From the NCBI GenBank assembly GCA_022791995.1, contig JAAWAD010000057.1, positions 1 through 42,738 of the forward strand: a stretch of 42,738 nt of DNA, written 5' to 3'. How positions within the stretch are numbered: the first letter of the stretch is position 1; each line of letters opens with the position of its first letter. Shown piece by piece: positions 15,759 to 23,135 of this stretch. The DNA is from Lawsonibacter sp. (lineage in GTDB: Bacteria > Bacillota > Clostridia > Oscillospirales > Oscillospiraceae). The notes under the pieces were generated by a model. The model searched no databases and had not been told where the DNA came from. It saw only the letters and a list, made by a program, of their open reading frames with translations. The translations under genes were made by a program, and so were the position numbers.

Positions 15759-16511
15759 TTACATCCGCCCCGCCATCAGCGGCAGGGCGTTTCCCAGCGC
15801 AATGGCGGTGGCGGTCAGGATGACCTCCGCCGTCCGGTTCAGGCCAGAGAAGATGTCGCCGGCCATAATCTCCCGCATGGCGTTGGTGAGGGCCATTCCA
15901 GGCACCAGCAGCATCAAAGTCCCAATGGTCACGGCCTCCAGATTGTGTCCCACCTCCGCCTGAACCAGAAGGGCAGCCAGGGAGGACATTATGGCAGAGC
16001 AGACCAGGGTGCGGAAAAACAGGTTGGAGCCGGTGATGCGCCGCCCGAAGAGCAGGCAGCCGCCGACCGCCAGACCGCACAGAGCGGCGCACAGAGCGTC
16101 CCACAGATCCCCGGCAAAAAACAGGGCGAAAAAGGCGGCAGAGCTGACATAGCCCAGCAGCGTAATACAGGGGGAGAAGGTCCGGCAAATTTCCAGATCA
16201 TCCACCTGGGCCTGGGCCTCCTCCACAGGCAGGGGCGTGCGGCACAGGCTGCGGCACAGCGCGTTGCACCGCTCCAGCAGCTCGATGTCGGTACCGTGGG
16301 CAGGGATGCGGCACATCCGGGTGACAGGGTGTCCCTCCGGGGTTGTGATGCTGACAATCAGACAGTTGGGCAGGGCGAAAACCTGGGGAGACAGCCCATA
16401 GGCGGCCATCAACCGGCCCACCGATTCCTCCACCCGGTAGATTTCCGCGCCGCTGGCCATCAGCCGGCAGCCCAGCTCTGTACCCAGGTTCAGCAGGTTG
16501 TCGTAATCCAT
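15759..16511 (-). CDS. threonine/serine exporter, large ThrE-like subunit (DUF1212 type)
   Basis: This 250-residue protein has a cytoplasmic N-terminal domain of about 110 residues (LLNLGTELGCRLMASGAEIYRVEES, the family hallmark) followed by about five membrane helices. It corresponds to the N-terminal half of ThrE. The first half of the membrane region contains LRTLVCSAIMSSLAAL-like helices and the motif LMLLVPGMALTNAMRE, also conserved. It is upstream of the small subunit with a 16-bp gap. The substrate is inferred from the family. Confidence 0.87.
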   Translation of the reverse strand: MDYDNLLNLGTELGCRLMASGAEIYRVEESVGRLMAAYGLSPQVFALPNCLIVSITTPEGHPVTRMCRIPAHGTDIELLERCNALCRSLCRTPLPVEEAQAQVDDLEICRTFSPCITLLGYVSSAAFFALFFAGDLWDALCAALCGLAVGGCLLFGRRITGSNLFFRTLVCSAIMSSLAALLVQAEVGHNLEAVTIGTLMLLVPGMALTNAMREIMAGDIFSGLNRTAEVILTATAIALGNALPLMAGRM

Positions 16512-16647
16512 CGAAATTTCTCCTCATATAAAGAATACCATTTTTTTTGAAAAATACAAGGCCAATCTGATTACAATTTTGTTAAATATATGGGAAAAGA
16601 AGGGAAAAGCGTCAGAGCCGCCCCTCCGGCCTGCCAGAACAGCAAGA

Positions 16648-16669
16648 CAGCGCCGGAATCCCGGCGCTG
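16648..16669 (-). terminator. terminator after the degV-like gene
   Basis: A 9-bp perfect stem CAGCGCCGG/CCGGCGCTG with a four-base loop lies 19 bp past the minus-strand stop codon, followed on that strand by TCTTGCTGTTCT. Confidence 0.7.
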
Positions 16670-16687
16670 CTGCCTGCGTTTCAGGTT

Positions 16688-17590
16688 CTACGCAGGGCGC
16701 AGAGCCCGACGCAGAATTCCCACACCGATCGGGGTGGGGCCGGTGTGGACCCCAATGGTCACACCGATCTGGTAGAAGGGGGACCGGGGCAGGTGGTGGC
16801 CCAGCTTGGACAAAGCGGTGAAAATCTGGTCGGTAAAGGTCTCATACTCGTCCCGGTCCAGGCCGCACCCGGTGACTACACGCCACTCTGCCAGATTCAG
16901 TGCCTTCTCCTTCACTGCCCGGAGGAATACCTCCTGCACCCGCTGAAGAGAGCGCTTCCGACCCTGTGCGATGCCGTCGGACACCAGCTCGCAGTGCTCA
17001 TAGCCAATGAGGGGTTTCACCTTCAGCAGAGCGCCGGCGGCAGCGGCGGCCCGGCCGATGCGCCCTCCGTGGCGCAGGTAGTCCAGATCGTTGGTGGTGA
17101 AGTAGATGCGTCCTGTTTCCCGGATGGGCTCCAGCGCGGCCACTGCCTGCTCCAGGGTGTATCCTGCATCCCGCAGCTCGGCGGCTTCTCGAACCAGCTC
17201 CCCCTGGAGCACGGTGACCAGCTGAGAGTCCATCACATGGACAACCGCCTCCGGGAACTCCTCTAGCAGCTCCGCCCGGGCATTCTCCGCCGACTGGCGA
17301 GAGCCGCTGTACTGGCCGTTGATGCAGATGCACAGCACCGGCATTCCCTGCGCCGCCAGCGGCCGGAAGGCTTCCAGATAGTCCTCCGGGGTGGGCATGG
17401 AGGTCTTTGGAAAGACCTTGGGGTTGTCGGCCATTCGCTGGTAAAACTCGCGCGTGGAAATGTCTCTCTCCTCTCGGTAGTAGGTCTCGTCCCCCAGCGC
17501 CACATAAAAGGACACCAAGGTGATGCTCCGCCTCCGGGCCTCTTCCCTCCCCAGATCGCAGGAGCTGTCGCTGACAATGTGGAATTTCAT
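16688..17590 (-). CDS. DegV family fatty-acid-binding protein
   Basis: DegV proteins bind a fatty acid and, in Firmicutes, act as FakB subunits that present exogenous fatty acids to the kinase FakA. The 300-residue protein opens with FHIVSDSSCDLG and has PKTSMPTPEDYLEAF, which contacts the carboxylate through Thr/Ser, plus ICINGQYSGSRQSAENA. The C-terminal domain has YLRHGGRIGRAAAAAGALLKVKPL, a hallmark of the family. ATG 17590 follows GAGGGG; an upstream in-frame start would add 43 unrelated residues. No fakA gene is nearby. Confidence 0.92.
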   Translation of the reverse strand: MKFHIVSDSSCDLGREEARRRSITLVSFYVALGDETYYREERDISTREFYQRMADNPKVFPKTSMPTPEDYLEAFRPLAAQGMPVLCICINGQYSGSRQSAENARAELLEEFPEAVVHVMDSQLVTVLQGELVREAAELRDAGYTLEQAVAALEPIRETGRIYFTTNDLDYLRHGGRIGRAAAAAGALLKVKPLIGYEHCELVSDGIAQGRKRSLQRVQEVFLRAVKEKALNLAEWRVVTGCGLDRDEYETFTDQIFTALSKLGHHLPRSPFYQIGVTIGVHTGPTPIGVGILRRALRPA

Positions 17591-17638
17591 GCTGTTTCCC
17601 CTCTTCTCTGCGGTTTGGTCCGCTGTGCTCTTGGGCCC

Positions 17639-17667
17639 ATTATATAATAGCTGTGCCCGTTTGTACA
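17639..17667 (-). promoter_or_regulatory. promoter of the degV-like gene
   Basis: On the minus strand TGTACA (17667-17662) and TATAAT (17644-17639) have a 17-bp spacer, about 50 bp before the start codon. Confidence 0.6.
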
Positions 17668-17712
17668 GGGACAATTCCCTGGGTTTGTCCAAATTCCCCC
17701 GCCTTGGCTGCG

Positions 17713-17741
17713 TTGACATCCGCTGCCCGCTACTCTATAAT
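17713..17741 (+). promoter_or_regulatory. perfect-consensus SigA promoter for the sigma/RsgI-like operon
   Basis: TTGACA (17713-17718), a 17-bp spacer and TATAAT (17736-17741) lie 80 bp before the sigma factor gene. An ECF operon is often self-driven; a full consensus housekeeping promoter suggests constant basal expression. Confidence 0.85.
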
Positions 17742-17821
17742 GGTGCAGGAAAAATATTTTTGGATTCTGTGCAATAAAATCGGCCCCTTATCCATTATCT
17801 TTATGACAGGAGAAATGGAGC

Positions 17822-18388
17822 ATGTTGCTTTTCATCGACGCTGAGGCGGCCAGTCGGAATGTCCCCCGCCCCAGAGAGCTGGAGGTCCTTCTGGCCGGTG
17901 TGGCCGCCGGGGACCGGGACTCTCTGGCCGACCTATACAGCCGGACCCGGACGGCTGTATACGCCCTGGCTTTGTCCATTTTACAGCAGGCGGACGATGC
18001 CCAGGATGTGACCCAGGACGCCTTTGTCCATATCTGGGAGGGGGCCCAGGGTTACCGCCCTCGGGGGAAGCCCATGGCCTGGATGCTGACCATTGCCCGG
18101 AACCTTGCCCTGGCCCGCCTGCGGGAGCGGCAGAGGCTGGCCCCTCTGCCGGAGGAGGCGTGGGACGCCATCCCCGCCGCTCCCGACATGCCCTATGAGG
18201 ACCGGCAGCTCCTCCAGGAGGCGATGAAAAAGCTGGACCGTCAGGAGCGGCAGGTTGTTCTCCTCCACGCCGCCGCCGGGCTGAAGCATCGGGAGATTGC
18301 CGCCCTGCTGAAGCTGCCCCTGTCCACTGTCCTGTCAAAATACCGGCGAGCCCTGCGTAAGCTGCGGCTTTCTTTGGAAGGGAGATGA
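17822..18388 (+). CDS. ECF-type RNA polymerase sigma factor
   Basis: This 188-residue sigma-70 family protein has region 2 (LYSRTRTAVYALALSIL, then DDAQDVTQDAFVHIWEGAQGY, with the classic DA-x-DVxQ-x-xF block, and WMLTIARNLALARLRERQR) and region 4 (LDRQERQVVLLHAAAGLKHREIAALLKLPLSTVLSKYRRALRKLR). Region 3 is absent, as in ECF factors. ATG 17822 is preceded by a GGAGAAATGGAGC ribosome site. It overlaps the next gene (ATGA), whose product is probably its membrane anti-sigma factor. The regulon is unknown. Confidence 0.93.
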   Translation: MLLFIDAEAASRNVPRPRELEVLLAGVAAGDRDSLADLYSRTRTAVYALALSILQQADDAQDVTQDAFVHIWEGAQGYRPRGKPMAWMLTIARNLALARLRERQRLAPLPEEAWDAIPAAPDMPYEDRQLLQEAMKKLDRQERQVVLLHAAAGLKHREIAALLKLPLSTVLSKYRRALRKLRLSLEGR

Positions 18389-20001
18389 CACCCATGAGGC
18401 ACAATAGAACCGGCCGGGAGCTGGAGCGGCGTCTGGCAGATGCGGTGTCCCGCTCCGCTCCTCAGCAGCTGGAGGAGCTCCTCTCCCGCTGTTCCCCGCA
18501 GCAGACAGAACAACACAGAAAGGTGGTTCCTATGACAGAAAAAAAGAGCAAACGTGTGTGGGCCGGCCTGACAGCCGCCTGTCTGGCCCTTATTTTGGCC
18601 GGCGGGGGCGGCGGTCTGTACTTCTACCAAACCCGCGCCGTGGCCAGTGTGATCTCGCTGGATGTGAATCCCAGCATTGAGGTGACGGTCAACCGCAGTC
18701 AGCAGGTGCTGTCCTGTACCCCTCTAAACCCCGAGGCGGCCCAGGTTCTCTTCTCCATGGACGGCGGAAACGATTTGAAGGGGGCCAAAATCGAGGTGGC
18801 GGTGAACGCCATTGTGGGAGCGCTGGTCAGCAATGGCTACCTGGACCGGATCTCCTCCGCGATCCTGATCTCGGTGGAGGACCAGGACCAGAATCGGGCG
18901 GCCCGCCTGGAGGAGTCCCTGGCCGGAACGGTGGACGCCTTGCTCCAGAACCAGGCTCCCAACGCCGCTGTCCTCAGCCAGACCTTGACAGCGGACGCGG
19001 GGCTGAACCGGCAGGCGCAGCAGAACAGCATCTCTGCTGGTAAGGCGGCTCTGGTCAATCGGGTCCTTGCCCTGAACAGCACCCTGTCCTTCGATCAGTT
19101 GGCCACGCTTACGGTGGATGAGCTGCGGGACCTGATTGAGACGGGTGCCCCGGCTATGCCCATCGGAATCTCCACTGCCCGGACGGCGGCCGAAACGCAC
19201 GCCGGCACCTTGACTCTTGACTCAGTGACTGCCGATGTGGACCCGGAGCTGGACGACAAACCGCCCCACTATGAGGTGGAGCTGCACACCGCCTGGGGCG
19301 AGTTTGAATACAAAATAGATGCCTACACAGGAGCTGTCCTCAGCGGGCCGGCAAATATCCTGCCATCTGCCGGAAGTGATCCAGGCCAGACAGTGGAGCC
19401 CTCTGACATCACCAGCGGGGATGGAGCCGCGCTTGGGAGCGGCAAAGTGGAGTATACGCCAAGCCCTGCCCCCGACACTGCGGACCCTGCCCCCTCCACC
19501 CAGACTCCTGCTGCCCCATCTCTGCCGGACCCTGCCCCTCTCACCAACCAGGAGGCCCAGGAAATTGCCCTGAGCCACGCGGGCCTCTCCGCCGCTCAGG
19601 TTACCGGCCTGAAGTCAGAGCAGGATTGGGACGACGGGCAGCTGGAATATGAAATTGAATTCTGGTTTGGCAGCGTGGAGTATGAGTACACTATTCTGGC
19701 CGCGGATGGCACTATTCTGGATCACGAAATGGACAATCATGGAATCGCAGGTTCTGGTGTCGGTACCGATTACATCGGAGAGACTGCCGCAAAAAATGCC
19801 GCCTTGAGCCACGTCGGACTTTCAGAGCGCGATACCACAAGTCTCCGCTGCTGGATGGACTACGACGATGGCCGCCCGGAGTGTTACAAGGTGGAATTCT
19901 GGGCAGGGGATACCGAGTATGAGTATGAGATCGGCCTGAATGACGGCTGCATTTTAAAGTGTGAGCATGAAACCCACCACAATACCTCGCACCACAACTG
20001 A
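18385..20001 (+). CDS. RsgI-like membrane anti-sigma factor with PepSY repeats
   Basis: This 538-residue single-pass protein has a short cytoplasmic N-terminus (about 1-57, including RELERRLADAVSRSAPQQLE, a probable sigma-binding helix), one membrane helix (about 59-80), and an extracytoplasmic RsgI-like domain (VISLDVNPSIEVTVNRS, about 89-210). Three PepSY-like modules follow, at about 255-315, 387-453 and 463-530, with a Pro/Ser/Thr-rich linker around 340-385. PepSY modules often sense or inhibit extracellular factors. ATG 18385 overlaps the sigma gene; ATG 18394 has better spacing to GGGAG and may be the real start. It most likely holds the sigma factor until an outside signal arrives. In the known SigI-RsgI pair the sigma factor is of a different class. 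Confidence 0.85.
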   Translation: MTPMRHNRTGRELERRLADAVSRSAPQQLEELLSRCSPQQTEQHRKVVPMTEKKSKRVWAGLTAACLALILAGGGGGLYFYQTRAVASVISLDVNPSIEVTVNRSQQVLSCTPLNPEAAQVLFSMDGGNDLKGAKIEVAVNAIVGALVSNGYLDRISSAILISVEDQDQNRAARLEESLAGTVDALLQNQAPNAAVLSQTLTADAGLNRQAQQNSISAGKAALVNRVLALNSTLSFDQLATLTVDELRDLIETGAPAMPIGISTARTAAETHAGTLTLDSVTADVDPELDDKPPHYEVELHTAWGEFEYKIDAYTGAVLSGPANILPSAGSDPGQTVEPSDITSGDGAALGSGKVEYTPSPAPDTADPAPSTQTPAAPSLPDPAPLTNQEAQEIALSHAGLSAAQVTGLKSEQDWDDGQLEYEIEFWFGSVEYEYTILAADGTILDHEMDNHGIAGSGVGTDYIGETAAKNAALSHVGLSERDTTSLRCWMDYDDGRPECYKVEFWAGDTEYEYEIGLNDGCILKCEHETHHNTSHHN

Positions 20002-20054
20002 TTGGCAAAAAAGCAGGCTGCGACTCTTAACCCAAAGGTTTATACAGTGATAAC

Positions 20055-20090
20055 GAATTGGAACTTCTTAGGAGGTTCCAATTCTTTTAT
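20055..20090 (+). terminator. terminator after the RsgI-like gene
   Basis: A 10-bp perfect stem GAATTGGAAC/GTTCCAATTC (20055-20064 and 20075-20084) is followed by TTTTAT. It ends the sigma/anti-sigma transcript. Confidence 0.88.
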
Positions 20091-20116
20091 AATGAGGGGC
20101 AAAGGAGGAGATTCCG

Positions 20117-20675
20117 ATGCAGAGCATTCCCATGTATCTCCTGGCCGCACTGGCTAGCCTGTGTCTGTTCGGATGCAGTGGACGGACAGCGGTATCTGAG
20201 GATATTCCGACTCCGACGGTCTCTAGTGTAGAGGAGGGAGCTGCCATGACCGCAGACACAAAAATTGCGGATGTGATAGCCGACCCGGTTTTCGAGGGCT
20301 ATGGACGGCTGCTCTTCCCAGTGCAGAACGATCGACTGCTAATCCCTGTGGGGCGGCTCGGCAGGGGCGCGGATGGCGGCCTTCGGCGGGGGCAACCTGC
20401 CCCGGCCCGGTACGGTGGTCATGTAGTACGCCGGACACAGCGAATACAACCCCAACGGCGAACCGCCCACCTTCGCTTGTGTGGGGGACAGCGACGGCAT
20501 CGCCAGCTGGCGGACCATGGAGCGGCGCATTGAGGCCCTGTCCGCCATGGGGGTGGATACCGAGTTCCACCACTACCCTGGCCTGGGCCACGGCTTCGGC
20601 CTTGGTACCGGGACAGCGGCAGAGGGTTGGTTTGATAGCGCGGTAGATTTTTGGGAAAGACAAATCAACCGATAA
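20117..20675 (+). pseudogene. decayed alpha/beta hydrolase lipoprotein gene
   Basis: The 5' part (from ATG 20117, GGAGGAG ribosome site) encodes a lipoprotein signal ending in LCLFGC and a start such as DTKIADVIADPVFEGYGRLLFPV. The frame is then lost. In another frame a typical esterase end appears: SLWGGSAGARMA (nucleophile Ser in GGSAG), AFGGGNLPRPGTVVM, a TAG stop at 20424-20426, then YAGHSEYNPNGEPP, FACVGDSDGIASWRTM and GLGHGFGLGTG up to the stop at 20675. A TAA at 20340-20342 also interrupts that frame. An intact family member would have about 150 more residues between the two parts, so an internal deletion, a frameshift and two stops are present. It is not functional. Confidence 0.82.
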
Positions 20676-20680
20676 TTCTG

Positions 20681-20718
20681 TTCCCGCCCCGTCGGGGCGG
20701 GATACATGAAAAAGAATC
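20681..20718. repeat. GC hairpin plus GAAAAAGAAT motif (partial element B)
   Basis: CCCGCCCC-GTC-GGGGCGGG (20683-20701) is followed by GAAAAAGAAT, as in the copies at 26461 and 35389. It lies just after the hydrolase remnant and before a further gene remnant. Confidence 0.65.
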
Positions 20719-20725
20719 CAAAGGA

Positions 20726-20974
20726 GTGGATGTGAGGCCCCGGAGTTACTTTACTGAGCGGGGCTTCCGGGACCAGCACACGGGCGGGCAGGCATTTGCC
20801 CACGAGGAAGCAATCATGAATTGGATATTCAGCAGAGGGAGTGGCGGAACCATCCCGGAGGAGCTGAAGTATATCCCCGAATCACGTACCTCAGCCACGG
20901 CGGCTGGAGCGACGGGACTTCCGTCGATGACGCACAGCGATAGTTCTTACTATGGTATGGAAATATATGAGTAA
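20726..20974 (+). pseudogene. unidentified gene remnant
   Basis: An open frame begins with weak GTG/ATG options behind AAAGGAG. It encodes RSYFTERGFRDQHTGGQAFAHEEAIMNWIFSRG, then EELKYIPESR. After about 20890 the neighbouring frame reads more like protein (TYLSHGGWSDGTSVDDAQR, then a stop), while the first frame resumes with HSDSSYYGMEIYE. This suggests a frameshifted remnant of a larger gene. I do not recognise the family, and chance coding cannot be excluded. Confidence 0.35.
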
Positions 20975-20979
20975 ATCCC

Positions 20980-21010
20980 TTGACTTAAAGTTTGGTTTAA
21001 CTGATATACT
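20980..21010 (+). promoter_or_regulatory. MerR-type promoter with 19-bp spacer before the SDR gene
   Basis: TTGACT (20980-20985) and TATACT (21005-21010) are 19 bp apart, too far for normal SigA use. The spacer region holds the inverted repeat ACTTAAA-N6-TTTAACT (20983-21002, one mismatch). This is the hallmark of promoters that MerR-family activators untwist. No merR gene lies in the window, so the regulator would be encoded elsewhere. Confidence 0.75.
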
Positions 21011-21049
21011 TTTATTCTTTCCCAATCAAACAAAAGGAGGCAGCCCATA

Positions 21050-21883
21050 ATGAAACATGTGATGCTTTTAGCGGGAGCGGGACAAATTGGGATGGCAATC
21101 GCCCGAAGGATGGGAGCTGGTATGAAAATCGTCGTCGGCGACAAGAAGCTGGAGAATGCAAAAAATATTGCAGCAATCTTAACCAACACAGGCTTTGACA
21201 CTGAGGCGATGGAGATGGACCTGTCCAGCTGGGCTTCCATTCAGCATTTTATTGCGGAGGGTCAGAAATACGGCCCTGTTACTATGTTGGTCAACGCAGC
21301 GGGCGTATCGCCCAGTCAGGCTCCTGTTAAGACGATTTTGAAGGTTGATCTCTATGGCACTGCAGTTTTGCTGGAGGAGGTTGGCAAAATTATCGCTCCG
21401 GGCGGAGTGGGCGTGACGATTTCCAGCCAGTCGGGCCATCGAATGCCCGCCCTGCTGCCCCAGGTGGACGAACAGCTGGCGTGTACGCCTGCGGACGAGC
21501 TTCTGGATTTGGATGTGCTTCAGCTGCAGAATATCAAAGACACGCTCCACGCTTACCAGCTTGCGAAGCGCTGCAACGAAAAACGGGTTATGGCTGAGGC
21601 GGTGAAATGGGGTGAGCGGGGCGCACGCATCAATTCAATCTCCCCCGGCATTATCGTCACCCCTTTGGCCATTGACGAGTTTAACGGTCCGCGGGGCGAC
21701 TTCTATAAAAACATGTTTGCTAAATGCCCCGCTGGCCGGCCGGGAACGGCAGACGAGGTTGCCAATGTGGCCGAATTGTTGATGAGCAGAGCGGGGGCGT
21801 TTATCACCGGTGCAGATTTCTTGGTTGACGGCGGCGCAACGGCATCCTATTTCTATGGTCCACTGAAGCCGCAGGAAAATTAG
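21050..21883 (+). CDS. short-chain dehydrogenase/reductase (SDR)
   Basis: This 277-residue oxidoreductase has a Rossmann start LLAGAGQIGMAIARRMG (GxGxxGxA-like, somewhat atypical), a D at 57 in MDLSS, NAAG at 82-85, the catalytic Ser near S126 and YxxxK as Y169-QLA-K173. The C-terminal INSISPGIIVTPL and GADFLVDGGAT are typical. An insertion at about 135-162 is longer than in minimal SDRs. The substrate is unknown. AAAGGAGG precedes the ATG, and the gene has its own MerR-type promoter and a strong terminator, so it is an intact single-gene unit among pseudogenes. Confidence 0.9.
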   Translation: MKHVMLLAGAGQIGMAIARRMGAGMKIVVGDKKLENAKNIAAILTNTGFDTEAMEMDLSSWASIQHFIAEGQKYGPVTMLVNAAGVSPSQAPVKTILKVDLYGTAVLLEEVGKIIAPGGVGVTISSQSGHRMPALLPQVDEQLACTPADELLDLDVLQLQNIKDTLHAYQLAKRCNEKRVMAEAVKWGERGARINSISPGIIVTPLAIDEFNGPRGDFYKNMFAKCPAGRPGTADEVANVAELLMSRAGAFITGADFLVDGGATASYFYGPLKPQEN

Positions 21884-21914
21884 TAAGATACTTTCAGTTT
21901 TGAATCGGAAACCC

Positions 21915-21950
21915 AAAACGGGACTCGCTTGGCGGCGAGACCCGTTTTTT
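21915..21950. terminator. strong bidirectional terminator between SDR and lysR remnant
   Basis: A 14-bp stem AAAACGGGACTCGC / GCGAGACCCGTTTT (21915-21928 and 21935-21948, one mismatch) is followed by further T residues on the plus strand. On the minus strand the A-rich left arm is read as a T-run. It touches the lysR stop codon at 21949-21951. Confidence 0.88.
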
Positions 21951-22800
21951 ACGCTTTGTCCGGCTGTCCCACCGCCATGATGAATTGGAGGACCTCCTGG
22001 GGCGGGTCCTTGGCGTAGATCAGGCCGTAGGGCAGAGTGTAGCCGCACTCCAGGGGGGTGGTAGCCAGCAGCGGGTGGACGCCGCTCCAGCACTCGGCGG
22101 ACAGCAGCAGCTCGGAAGAGGATGCCAGTTGATTGAATGTGCCAGTGTCGATGTAGTCCACCCCTTTCAGCGTAATCTGAGGGTGGTCCCGCTCAATCTC
22201 CGCCCGAAGAGGGTCCAAGGGCGGCTTGATTCCGGGATTGGTGCAGATCAGCGTCTCCCCATGGAGATCGGACAGGGTAAGCTGTTCTTGCCTGGCCAGC
22301 GGGTGGGTTTTGGCGCAGGTGATGCACAGGGGCAGGTCCCACAGATGGAAGGCGTTGTACCGGTCCCCCCAGTAGGTGGACTGGTAGGGGCAGGAGATCA
22401 GGTCGATTTTCTCCCCCAGGTGGTCCAGCACGTCGTTGAAGGCGGGGACACTGTCCTCGAAGGGGACCAACTCTGGCCGCAGGTTTGGGAACCGCTCCGA
22501 TGCTTTGGCCCATCGCTCCAGCAGATTGCTGGCCGGGTTCATCAGGGACACGCCAATGCGGATGGTGTACTCTTTGGGCTTCTCCAGCTCCCGGGCCTTG
22601 CGGACAATCAGGTTGGAGTGGTGGATGAGTTTTTTCGCCTCGCTGTAAATCAGCTTGCCCGCCTCAGTCAGGGTAAGCCCTTGAGAGCTGCGGACGAACA
22701 GCTTCACCCCCAGGTGATCCTCCAGCAGATTGATCTGTTTGGTGATGGCGTTGGCGGAGATGTACATCCGATCCGACGCCTTAAGAAAGCTGCCCGCGTC
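21949..22800 (-). pseudogene. LysR-family regulator gene lacking its 5' end
   Basis: The surviving frame reads ADAGSFLKASDRMYISANAITKQINLLEDHLG, the second half of a LysR helix-turn-helix, then a full effector-binding domain (IRIGVSLMNPASNLLERW onward). The first 15 or so residues, including the start codon and first helix, are missing: sequence homology stops at about 22800, where a flavodoxin fragment begins on the other strand. An internal ATG at 22767 leaves a 272-residue open frame, but it lacks the first part of the DNA-binding domain and has no clear ribosome site. The gene is probably dead, although the rest of the frame is intact. Confidence 0.8.
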
Positions 22801-22802
22801 TG

Positions 22803-23135
22803 CCGTACGTTCGCCTGGAGCTGAAGGGGCTCACGGACCGCTTCGAGGACTACGAGACGGTCTACCTGGGCTACCCCAACCACTGGAACACCCTGCCGGT
22901 GGCGGTGATTTCCTTTTTGGAACAGCTGGATTTTTCCGGAAAGACGGTGTTCCCCTTCTGCATCCACGAGGGGGACGGCATGGGCCGCAGCGAGGCCGAC
23001 CTGCGCCGGCTGTGCCCCGGAGCCCGTATCCTTCCCGGCCTGTCCATCCGCAGCGCGGACGTGAAATACAGCATGGACGTGCTGGAGGATTGGCTGAACA
23101 ACACGAAATCGGAAACCAAGGAGGAATTGATATGA
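22803..23135 (+). pseudogene. flavodoxin gene lacking its 5' end
   Basis: The open frame starts at the junction with the lysR remnant and reads PYVRLELKGLTDRFEDYETVYLGYPNHWNT. It continues through FPFCIHEGDGMGRSEADLRRLCPGA to a stop at 23133-23135. This is the C-terminal two thirds of a flavodoxin, including the FMN-binding YPNHW loop; the N-terminal phosphate loop is missing. GTG 22902 or ATG 22980 could start only smaller fragments. It overlaps the following gene start by ATGA, showing that the two were once one operon. Confidence 0.8.

Noticed and set aside
20340-20426. In-frame TAA and TAG in the hydrolase remnant as possible recoding
   Set aside because: The same gene also has a frame change and a large internal gap, and every intact gene here ends normally at TAA, TAG or TGA, so simple decay explains the stops.
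22193-22513. 106-codon minus-strand frame within the lysR remnant
   Set aside because: It is an alternative frame of LysR sequence; the real frame is the 21949-22800 one with clear LysR homology.
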